13,595 nt of DNA from Fimbriimonadaceae bacterium (GTDB lineage: Bacteria; Armatimonadota; Fimbriimonadia; Fimbriimonadales; Fimbriimonadaceae): the NCBI GenBank assembly GCA_019454665.1, contig JACFNW010000017.1, positions 1 to 13,595 of the forward strand. The letters are read 5' to 3'. How positions within the stretch are numbered: position 1 is the first letter of the stretch; each line of letters starts with the position of its first letter. The translations under genes were made by a program, and so were the position numbers. Below, piece by piece: positions 1 to 5,861 of this stretch. A model generated the notes under the pieces. The model was not told where the DNA came from. It ran no database searches and worked only from the letters and a program-made list of their open reading frames with translations.

Positions 1-10
1 CGGCGTAGTG

Positions 11-16
11 TAAAAT
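11..16 (+). promoter_or_regulatory. -10 box of the tRNA-Trp gene
   Basis: TAAAAT lies 14 bases before the mature 5' end of the tRNA, a normal distance for a -10 box followed by a short leader removed by RNase P. Any -35 box would lie before the window. Seen in sequence; its use is inferred. Confidence 0.45.
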
Positions 17-30
17 GATCTTCCCCGCGC

Positions 31-106
31 AGGGGTATAGCTCAGTCGGTAGAGCAGCGGTCTCCAAAACCGCAGGTCGCGGGTTCGAGCCCTGCTGCCC
101 CTGCCA
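31..106 (+). tRNA. trpT: tRNA-Trp (anticodon CCA)
   Basis: A complete 76-base cloverleaf. The acceptor stem AGGGGTA pairs with TGCCCCT (one G-T pair). The D arm is GCTC/GAGC. The anticodon stem GCGGT/ACCGC encloses the loop CTCCAAA, giving anticodon CCA at 64-66, which reads UGG. The T arm contains GGTTCGAGC. The 3' CCA is encoded (104-106) after discriminator G. It delivers tryptophan in translation. In many bacteria tRNA-Trp sits next to secE-nusG; here it is followed by a small minus-strand gene, so that linkage is absent on the right-hand side. Confidence 0.97.
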
Positions 107-136
107 CCTCTTCCTTCTCCGACCCCCTCGGCAACC

Positions 137-343
137 TCAAGCAGCGATCGTCTCCTCGCGAACTATGAGGAGGCGCAGCACTTTCGGCTGGAATTCCGGT
201 TCGAAGTGGCAGCGGGCGGCGTCCCGGATGGCCGACCTCAGTTCCTCCATCGTGTCCGCCTCGGCGAAGATGGCAGCACCGACGCCTCGGGCGGTGAACC
301 CGCCTTCAGGGGCCTCTCGCACTTCGAAGATCAACTCGGTCAT
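137..343 (-). CDS. Small HicB-like protein, no HicA partner (orphan antitoxin-like)
   Basis: A 68-residue protein beginning MTELIFEVREAPEGGFTARG. The N-terminal strand, the EAPEGGF(T/Y)A turn and the following helix (EADTMEELRSAIRDAARCHF) match the short partial RNase-H fold of HicB-like proteins. Databases often carry this family under the mistaken name 2-oxoisovalerate dehydrogenase. HicB proteins normally neutralise the mRNA-cutting toxin HicA, and in this subfamily hicA usually follows immediately. Here the downstream DNA is only about 30 bases and then the opposite-strand tRNA-Trp, so no toxin gene is present. The start at 343 is supported by TAGACT six bases upstream, which implies a leaderless mRNA. 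Function as an antitoxin is inferred from fold only; it may be a relic or have a separate regulatory role. Confidence 0.7.
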   Translation of the reverse strand: MTELIFEVREAPEGGFTARGVGAAIFAEADTMEELRSAIRDAARCHFEPEFQPKVLRLLIVREETIAA

Positions 344-349
344 GGGGAG

Positions 350-355
350 AGTCTA
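350..355 (-). promoter_or_regulatory. -10 box for the HicB-like gene
   Basis: On the minus strand TAGACT is followed by six bases and then the ATG at 343, so transcription would begin at or just before the start codon. No -35 box is visible 17 bases further up. It lies back to back with the lipA -10 box at 393-398, so the two divergent promoters share about 65 bases. Confidence 0.45.
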
Positions 356-392
356 CACCGCTGCGTCCCGGCCCGGCTCGACCGCATCGCTG

Positions 393-398
393 TATACT
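393..398 (+). promoter_or_regulatory. -10 box for lipA
   Basis: TATACT is followed by ten bases and then ATG at 409. The predicted transcription start falls about three to five bases before the ATG, leaving no room for a ribosome-binding site. The earlier in-frame TTG at 400 would sit at or before the transcription start, which argues for ATG 409 as the real start. Confidence 0.55.
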
Positions 399-408
399 CT
401 TGGCTTCG

Positions 409-1290
409 ATGACCCAGCGTCTGCCCGACTGGCTCAAGATCCGCCTGCCACGCCCCGACACGATTCGCGAAGTCGAGACGATGATGCGGCAGAAGAGCCT
501 CCACACCGTCTGCGAGAGCGCGCGTTGCCCCAACCTCCCCGAGTGCTGGAGCAAGAAAACCGCCACGTTCATGATCCTGGGCGACACGTGCACTCGCAGC
601 TGCGGGTTCTGCGCCATCAAGGTGGGTCGAGGTCTGCAGGTGAATCAGGACGAGCCGAACGAGGTCGCCAACGTGGCCAGCGACCTGGGGCTGAAGCACG
701 TGGTGATCACCAGCGTGGCCCGAGACGACCTGCCCGACCAAGGCGCGACGCAGTTCGCCAACACGATCCGCGAGTTGCACGCCAAGAACCCGCACACGAT
801 CGTCGAGGTGCTCACGCCCGACTTTCAGGGCAAGCGGCACCTCGTCAAGACCGTCACCGACGCGCACCCCGAAATCTTCAACCACAACATCGAGACTATC
901 GAGCGGTTGCACACCGTGGTCCGCCCACAGGCACGCTACGAGCGCACGATGCGGGTGCTGCAGATGGTCAAGGAACTCGATCCGACGATCTACACCAAGT
1001 CGGGCTTGATGCTCGGGCTGGGCGAGACGCGGGAGGAGGTGGTCAAGACGCTCCAAGACCTGCGGAACATCGGGGTGGATGCCGTGACGATCGGCCAGTA
1101 CCTTCGCCCGACGATGAAGCACCTGCCCGTGGTGGAGTACATCCACCCGGACGAGTTCGCCGAGTACGAGACGATCGGCGCGGAACTGGGCTTCGCGTTC
1201 GTGGCGAGCGGTCCGTTCATCCGCTCGTCGTACAACGCCATCGAATTTTCGAAGAAGGTCATGGCGGAGCGGTTGGCCGCGGCCGGCTAG
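409..1290 (+). CDS. lipA: Lipoyl synthase (radical SAM)
   Basis: 293 residues. The enzyme inserts two sulfur atoms into the octanoyl chain on lipoyl-dependent proteins, such as the E2 subunits of 2-oxoacid dehydrogenases and glycine cleavage H protein, giving the lipoyl cofactor. The auxiliary-cluster motif C-X4-C-X5-C is at C35, C40 and C46 (CESARCPNLPEC). The radical-SAM motif C-X3-C-X2-C is at C61, C65 and C68 (CTRSCGFC). The RSSY motif, whose serine binds the auxiliary cluster, is at 272-275. All known catalytic elements are present and the length is normal. The partner lipB is not in the window. The gene is followed after 100 bases by mqnC, which has its own promoter, so the two are probably separate transcription units. 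Confidence 0.97.
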   Translation: MTQRLPDWLKIRLPRPDTIREVETMMRQKSLHTVCESARCPNLPECWSKKTATFMILGDTCTRSCGFCAIKVGRGLQVNQDEPNEVANVASDLGLKHVVITSVARDDLPDQGATQFANTIRELHAKNPHTIVEVLTPDFQGKRHLVKTVTDAHPEIFNHNIETIERLHTVVRPQARYERTMRVLQMVKELDPTIYTKSGLMLGLGETREEVVKTLQDLRNIGVDAVTIGQYLRPTMKHLPVVEYIHPDEFAEYETIGAELGFAFVASGPFIRSSYNAIEFSKKVMAERLAAAG

Positions 1291-1374
1291 AGGCAAGGAC
1301 ATACATTCGCCCGCCCTCTCGGCGCACCCATCCGGACGCAGAACCCGGGTCCAGGGGGGCGATGCGGCCAACGG

Positions 1375-1380
1375 TACAAT
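1375..1380 (+). promoter_or_regulatory. -10 box for mqnC
   Basis: TACAAT is followed by ten bases and then ATG at 1391, the same spacing as at lipA. No -35 box or Shine-Dalgarno sequence is visible. The rest of the 100-base gap between lipA and mqnC holds no recognisable terminator or gene. Confidence 0.5.
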
Positions 1381-1390
1381 AGGCTCAGCA

Positions 1391-2485
1391 ATGGCCACCC
1401 TTGCGCCCGAGAGGCTGGACGGCATCAGCATCGAAACCATCGCCGACAAGGTGTACGCCGACCAGCGCATCACCCCCGAAGACGCGCTCTTCCTGTTCCA
1501 CCACCCCAACATGCTGGAACTGGCGGCTCTGGCCGACCACCGGCGGAAACGCGCCGTGCCCGACCGCAACGTCACCTACATCGTCGGGCGCATCCTCAAC
1601 TACACCAACGTGTGTTGGGTCCGCTGCAAGTTCTGCGCGTTCTACCGCGTCCCCGGCCACGGCGAGGGCTACCTGCTCAGCGACGAGGAGATTCTGGCCA
1701 AGGTCGGCGACACCGTGGACAAGGGCGGCGTCGAGATTCTGTTCCAGGGCGGGCTGAACCCCAAGCTGAAGGTGGACTACTACGAGGGCATCTTCCGCAA
1801 GATCATGACGGCCTATCCGAACGTGATCCTGCACGCCCTGAGTCCTGCCGAGATCATCTACATCGCCCACATCTCCAAGCTCAGCCTGCGCGACTGCTTG
1901 GCCCGGCTGAAGGACGCCGGACTCCATTCGATCCCCGGAGCGGGCGGCGAAATCCTGGTGGACCGAGTCCGCAAGATCATCGCGCCGTACAAAGACACCA
2001 CCGACGAGTGGCTCCGCTGCATGCGGACGGCGACGGAACTCGGCATCCGCAGCACGGCCTCGATGATGTTCGGGCACGTGGAGACCCTTGACGACCGCGT
2101 GGAGCACCTGACGCGCATCCGCGACCTGCAGGATGAGTGCAACCCCTTCCGCGCGTTCATCGCGTGGAACTTCCAACCCGAGGACACGCAGCTGCCCATC
2201 CCGCGCAAGGCGAGCGGGTTCGATTACCTGCGGACCGTAGCCGTCGCGCGCATCTTCCTCGACAACATCCCGAACCTGCAGGTCTCGATCCTGACGCAGG
2301 GCCCCAAGATCGCGCAGGTCGCGTTGGGCTACGGGGCGAACGACTTCGGCTCGGTGATGATCGAAGAGAACGTGGTCTCGGCGGCGGGCAACAAGTTCAT
2401 CCTGAACGCGGAAGAGTTCGAGCGCCTGATCGCCGACGCGGGCTACACGCCCCGGCGGCGCAACACGCGGTACGAGTTGATCTAA
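1391..2485 (+). CDS. mqnC: Cyclic dehypoxanthinyl futalosine synthase MqnC (radical SAM)
   Basis: 364 residues. In the futalosine route to menaquinone this radical-SAM enzyme cyclises dehypoxanthine futalosine. The cluster motif C-X3-C-X2-C is at C75, C79 and C82 (CWVRCKFC). The downstream blocks QGGLNPKL, HALSPAEI, GLHSIPGAGGEILVDRVR and the C-terminal GYGANDFGSVMIEENVVSAAG are typical of MqnC rather than of its relatives MqnE or CofG/CofH. The organism therefore probably makes menaquinone by the futalosine route, though the other mqn genes are not here. The stop codon overlaps the stop of the opposite-strand Abi gene by four bases (CTAA), so there is no terminator between the two convergent genes. 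Confidence 0.95.
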   Translation: MATLAPERLDGISIETIADKVYADQRITPEDALFLFHHPNMLELAALADHRRKRAVPDRNVTYIVGRILNYTNVCWVRCKFCAFYRVPGHGEGYLLSDEEILAKVGDTVDKGGVEILFQGGLNPKLKVDYYEGIFRKIMTAYPNVILHALSPAEIIYIAHISKLSLRDCLARLKDAGLHSIPGAGGEILVDRVRKIIAPYKDTTDEWLRCMRTATELGIRSTASMMFGHVETLDDRVEHLTRIRDLQDECNPFRAFIAWNFQPEDTQLPIPRKASGFDYLRTVAVARIFLDNIPNLQVSILTQGPKIAQVALGYGANDFGSVMIEENVVSAAGNKFILNAEEFERLIADAGYTPRRRNTRYELI

Positions 2486-3414
2486 GGGCCCTGCAACGTC
2501 CAGATGGGCGAGGTCTGCCAGTTGTCCGGAAAGCCCATGTCCCGAGTGGGGACGGTTGGAAAGTCCGCGAGCAGCCGTCGGAGATTCTGGTCCCACCGGC
2601 TTTGTGGGGCAATCCGGTTAAGGCAATACTTAGAAATAGTCAGGATCGCAAAGACGCGGTCGTTCGAAACCTCGACTGGGTGATGCCATTGTGGGTCGGC
2701 ATCGGGGATCCGCGGTTTGAACCCGAACACGCGGTTCCAAAGCCTGCTGTGGTGTGCACAGGTGTTGCGGACCACGTTTAGCGACCGGAGCCACGAGCCG
2801 AAAATGCGTGGCGATATACCGATGCTGGCAGCGACGGTCCTCTGGATTTCCGGCGACACGCCGTTGAAGAGCTTGGCGATGCAGCCGAGAGATACGATCT
2901 CAGTGGCTATCCAAAGCGGCAGATACGAGTCGGAGTATGTTCTCCTGAAGTGCAGCACGAATGGCTCTTTGCTGCCAGCGCAGGCACGCTGAACGCTTTC
3001 CACAAACCAGGCCCATTCCTCATCGCTAAGCCCCGATAGCGACTCACGTTCGGACATATAGGCGAACCTCCCGTGTGCCAATGTGTGTTCTTGGGCGAGC
3101 ATCGCCCGGGCTGCGACCTCGATGCGCTCGATGGCATCCAGCACGTGCAACCGAAGCCGTCGGTCAAACGCATAACGAGCCCAAACGTCCTCAAACGAAG
3201 TTCCCGGTTCGAACTCATCAAGGTACTGGCCGGGGTGCGAGAGGTCTGGGAGCCTGAAGGGATGCCAATAGGCGCTGAGGCGATAGTAACCGACCACAGC
3301 CAAGCGCTTCCGGATCACTCCTGGATCACCAATCAAGCCCCGGTCTAGAAGTCGTTGGACTTGATCGTCGAGGGAGAGCGGCGACTTGGGGTAGGGTTGA
3401 CGAGGTTGAGCCAT
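2482..3414 (-). CDS. AbiF/Abi_2-family HEPN protein (probable abortive-infection RNase)
   Basis: 310 residues, the usual length for the Abi_2 (AbiD/AbiF) family. The family N-terminal region SLDDQVQRLLDRGL with VGYYRLSAYW is at 14-50. A helical block YAFDRRLRLHVLDAIERIEV is at 81-100 and LPLWIATEIVSLG at 165-177. The HEPN RNase signature R-N-X3-H is at R216-N217...H221 (RNTCAHH), followed by SRLWNRVF. HEPN proteins of this kind cut RNA and stop growth on phage infection; AbiF-like members have been reported to be held in check by a small RNA. I start it at ATG 3414, because longer in-frame extensions do not resemble the family and would cover the promoter. No Shine-Dalgarno is visible. Codons are less G/C-ending than in neighbours (for example ACT ATT TCT AAG TAT TGC CTT), suggesting acquisition. 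Family and motif are secure; the activity is inferred. Confidence 0.88.
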   Translation of the reverse strand: MAQPRQPYPKSPLSLDDQVQRLLDRGLIGDPGVIRKRLAVVGYYRLSAYWHPFRLPDLSHPGQYLDEFEPGTSFEDVWARYAFDRRLRLHVLDAIERIEVAARAMLAQEHTLAHGRFAYMSERESLSGLSDEEWAWFVESVQRACAGSKEPFVLHFRRTYSDSYLPLWIATEIVSLGCIAKLFNGVSPEIQRTVAASIGISPRIFGSWLRSLNVVRNTCAHHSRLWNRVFGFKPRIPDADPQWHHPVEVSNDRVFAILTISKYCLNRIAPQSRWDQNLRRLLADFPTVPTRDMGFPDNWQTSPIWTLQGP

Positions 3415-3440
3415 CGCGTCGCCGAAGGCTACCGGAAAAT

Positions 3441-3493
3441 GGAAAACCCGCCGAAGTGAGCGTGCCTTGCGGCAGAGGCCCGGCGGGTGTAGT
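3441..3493 (-). ncRNA. Hairpin leader of the Abi gene: candidate small RNA or attenuator
   Basis: The transcript expected from the promoter at 3500-3528 begins near 3493 and reaches the Abi ATG after about 79 bases. Its first part folds into a stem of ACCCGCCG (3488-3481) with CGGCGGGT (3453-3446), eight pairs. Inside is a small stem TGCC/GGCA closed by a GCAA tetraloop (3474-3463). The outer stem is followed by the T-rich stretch TTTTCCATTTTCC, as in a weak intrinsic terminator, so a free RNA of roughly 50 bases could form with partial read-through into the toxin gene. I match it to no known riboswitch. Structure is seen; the roles as antitoxin RNA or attenuator are inference. Confidence 0.4.
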
Positions 3494-3499
3494 AATGAG

Positions 3500-3528
3500 A
3501 GTATAGGCGATGAAGTCTGGTTTGTCAA
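3500..3528 (-). promoter_or_regulatory. Near-consensus sigma-70 promoter of the Abi gene
   Basis: On the minus strand TTGACA (3528-3523) and TATACT (3505-3500) are separated by exactly 17 bases, eleven of twelve consensus positions. It is the only promoter in the window with a recognisable -35 box and predicts a start near 3493, well upstream of the ATG. The rest of the 252-base gap between the Abi gene and the DoxX-like gene (about 3529-3653) holds nothing else I recognise. Confidence 0.75.
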
Positions 3529-3653
3529 GGACCTGAAGGGCGGACACCCAAAAACGGGACCTTGGGGGCGATTGGCAGACGTCTCCTGACCTATGGCAGC
3601 TCGTACCTTCGTCGGGGCCCGAACGGTCCCGGGGCAATCTGCACGCTCGCCGG

Positions 3654-3659
3654 TAGATT
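3654..3659 (+). promoter_or_regulatory. -10 box for the DoxX-like gene
   Basis: TAGATT is followed by seven bases and then ATG at 3667, again a leaderless arrangement without a visible -35 box or Shine-Dalgarno. It supports this ATG over upstream in-frame starts. Confidence 0.4.
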
Positions 3660-3666
3660 GATCGCG

Positions 3667-4164
3667 ATGAGCCTGAATTTGCACCGAGCGAAATGGAGCG
3701 AGGCCGACGTCCGAGCCACCGACTGGATGGCCCGCAACGGGGTGCTGCTCCTTCGCCTGAGCCTGGGCGTCGTGTTCCTGTGGTTTGGCGCGCTCAAACT
3801 GTTCCCAGGCCTCAGCCCAGCGCAAGATTTGGCGGGCCGCACCATCGAGCAGCTGAGCTTCGGACTCGTGACGCCTGCGGTCGCGCTGCCCGTCCTGGCC
3901 GTTTGGGAGTGCCTGATCGGCCTCGGCCTGATCACCGGCTGGTTCATGCGGGCCACGCTCCTGCTGCTTTGGATGCAGATGGTCGGCACGGTGACGCCCG
4001 TGTTCCTGTTTCCCGGCGAAGTGTTCACGCGGGTCCCCATCGCCCCGACCCTCGAGGGTCAGTACATCATCAAGAACGTGGTCCTGATCAGCGCCGGCAT
4101 CGTGTTGGGCGCGACGGTGAGGGGCGGTCGGCTCGTGGCCGAGCCGACCGCCCGCGGAGCCTAG
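3667..4164 (+). CDS. DoxX-like four-helix membrane protein
   Basis: 165 residues with four hydrophobic segments at about 25-45, 69-91, 95-115 and 133-151. The first contains the typical block GVLLLRLSLGVVFLWFGALK, an arginine-containing first helix ending in F.W.G..KL, and the second carries WECLIGLGLITGW. This is the general plan of the DoxX / YkgB (DUF417) superfamily of small inner-membrane proteins, some of which belong to quinone-linked redox complexes, but the function of most is unknown. The gene stands alone; the Abi gene diverges upstream and the protease converges downstream, sharing a CTAG that serves as stop codon on both strands. The superfamily is likely; nothing here fixes a substrate or partner. 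Confidence 0.75.
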   Translation: MSLNLHRAKWSEADVRATDWMARNGVLLLRLSLGVVFLWFGALKLFPGLSPAQDLAGRTIEQLSFGLVTPAVALPVLAVWECLIGLGLITGWFMRATLLLLWMQMVGTVTPVFLFPGEVFTRVPIAPTLEGQYIIKNVVLISAGIVLGATVRGGRLVAEPTARGA

Positions 4165-5861
4165 GGCAACGGTCGTCCGGGCGTCGTCACGGTGGCCGAA
4201 GCGTGGTCAACAGCCAGCCAAACCATCGAGCCGAACGCGTTGTCGGTGCGGCCAGCCCCCAATCGGACCCGGATCCTGCCCTGGTTCATGAACCGCGCCG
4301 GATTCGAGACGTGGACCGTGGCCGACCCCGAGCCCAAGGTCACGGGGACCGCGACGAAGCGTCGCGCCGCGTAGTCCCAGAGGTGGGCGCCCAAGGTGAC
4401 TCCTGCGGTGGCTTCGTAGTGCCACTCGATCCGGAGCTCGCTGGGTTGGGCCGGCAACGTCTCCGTCGCGAACTCGATGCCGAGAGCGGCTTCCGGGTTG
4501 GGCGCGAACGAGCGGTGGCTCACTTCGACCGAGCGCCCATCGTCGGCAAACAGCCGGGCGACCTGACCCGTGCCACTAAGGAACCCGCCCTTCTCGGCGC
4601 GCACGCTCACAGGGTTGGCTTCATAGGCCCTGGGCAGGAACTCGCGAGCCAGGGCCAAGGCGCGCTCGGCATGGACTTGGCCCTTCTGAAAGACCGGGTC
4701 GCCGTCCGAGTCATTCTCGATGTTGGGGTCGGCGGTTTCGGTGAGGATGTACCACACCAGCCAGGCCGGGGCATCGGGCAACACCGAGTAGATCAACGCG
4801 GCCAGCCCTGCGACTAGCGGAGAGGCCATCGAGGTACCGCTCAGCAGTTCATAGGAGCTGTCGCCATGCTCGTCAATGGACGTGCTCCAAATCTGGTAGG
4901 GCTCGCCCGGACCGTCGCCGCCGGGCGCGGCAAGGTGCACCCACGACCCGTAGTTGGAATACCAGGCCTTCAGGGGCGTGCCGTGCTTCACCGAGCCCAC
5001 GCTGAGGACGCTGGGGTTGGCCGCAGGGTAGCTCGGCAGGTCCGTGTTGCTGTTGCCGGCGGCCGCGACCAGCAGGGTTCCCTGCTCGAAGAGCGCCGAG
5101 CACGCATCGGAGACCGCGAACGAGAACCCGCCGCCGATGCTCATGTTGACCACGTGCGCCCCCATGTCGCCGATATAGGCCAGACCCTTCACCAAGTCGC
5201 TGTACTTGTACGTGGCCGATTCGAACGCGTTCGGCATGTAGAAGATGTTGACGGGCATCAACTCCACGTTCCACGCCATGCCCGCGATGCCGAGGCCGTT
5301 GTTGGCCGAGGCGCCGATGATGCCGAGGACGTGCGTCCCGTGGTTGAGCTGGTCTCGCGGGTACTCGTGGACGGGCGGCTCGACGTCGGGCGAACCGGTC
5401 ACCACGTTCCACGGGTGGACGATCCGCCCGGCAAACTCGGGGTGAGTGGTCTTGAACCAGGCGTCGAGCACGGCCACGCGCACGTTCCTCGTGCCCGTGG
5501 TGGTCAACCATGCCCACGGCGCGCGCACCTGTTGCGGGGCGTACTGCATGGTCGCGTAATACGGGTCCGTGGGGACGACCTGAGCCTTGCGGCCGAGGTA
5601 GTTCGGCTCGACGTACTCGAAGAAGGGCAACCGCGCACCCCTCGACGTCAGGAACGCGATGTTCTCCGCGGGGGCTTCGATGCGCTGGACGCCGGCGATG
5701 CCCAGGTCCTCGACCTCGGTGGCGCCGGCCGCCGCGAAGATCGCCTTGCTGGCGAACGCGTAGAAAGGACTCACTTTGGCCAACGCCTCGCCCGGAACAG
5801 CGTCCTGAGCGAACGAGGCCGAGACGACGAGGGCGAAAACGAGCGAAACGAGTTTCTTCAT
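4161..5861 (-). CDS. Secreted subtilisin-family serine protease (S8)
   Basis: 566 residues. A signal peptide is at 1-18 (cleavage after SFA). An inhibitor-I9-like propeptide ends in the typical FEYVEPN (81-87). The S8 catalytic domain spans about 100-375, with Asp133 (VAVLDAW), His174 (NHGTHVLG), oxyanion Asn270 (AAAGNS) and Ser344 (SGTSMASP). All triad residues are present, so it should be an active exported endopeptidase. The residues after the Asp are AW rather than the usual TG or SG. A C-terminal region from about 410, probably beta-rich, has no family I recognise. The start is set by AAGGAGG nine bases upstream, and the ATG overlaps the upstream gene's TGA (ATGA), so translation is coupled to the propeller lipoprotein. 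Longer in-frame extensions upstream are rejected. Confidence 0.93.
   Translation of the reverse strand: MKKLVSLVFALVVSASFAQDAVPGEALAKVSPFYAFASKAIFAAAGATEVEDLGIAGVQRIEAPAENIAFLTSRGARLPFFEYVEPNYLGRKAQVVPTDPYYATMQYAPQQVRAPWAWLTTTGTRNVRVAVLDAWFKTTHPEFAGRIVHPWNVVTGSPDVEPPVHEYPRDQLNHGTHVLGIIGASANNGLGIAGMAWNVELMPVNIFYMPNAFESATYKYSDLVKGLAYIGDMGAHVVNMSIGGGFSFAVSDACSALFEQGTLLVAAAGNSNTDLPSYPAANPSVLSVGSVKHGTPLKAWYSNYGSWVHLAAPGGDGPGEPYQIWSTSIDEHGDSSYELLSGTSMASPLVAGLAALIYSVLPDAPAWLVWYILTETADPNIENDSDGDPVFQKGQVHAERALALAREFLPRAYEANPVSVRAEKGGFLSGTGQVARLFADDGRSVEVSHRSFAPNPEAALGIEFATETLPAQPSELRIEWHYEATAGVTLGAHLWDYAARRFVAVPVTLGSGSATVHVSNPARFMNQGRIRVRLGAGRTDNAFGSMVWLAVDHASATVTTPGRPLP

Noticed and set aside
15..1382. 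A 455-codon open plus-strand frame running through the tRNA and lipA
   Set aside because: It crosses the tRNA and lies out of frame with lipA; its product is arginine- and proline-rich low-complexity sequence typical of a shadow frame in GC-rich DNA.
340..1575. A 411-codon open frame antisense to lipA
   Set aside because: Antisense shadow of a clear radical-SAM gene; the product shows no domain and would overlap the mqnC start.
1385..2596. A 403-codon open frame antisense to mqnC
   Set aside because: Composition is a mirror of mqnC codons (Asp-, Val-, His-rich), with no recognisable motif or start signals.
3441..3493. Known riboswitch in the Abi leader
   Set aside because: The leader is short and I find no conserved core of c-di-GMP, fluoride, SAM, TPP or guanidine riboswitches; only the stems and GCAA loop are visible.
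3415..3825. Upstream extension of the Abi gene to 447 residues
   Set aside because: The extra residues do not resemble the Abi_2 family, which begins near MAQPRQ, and the extension would cover the Abi promoter and run into the DoxX-like gene.
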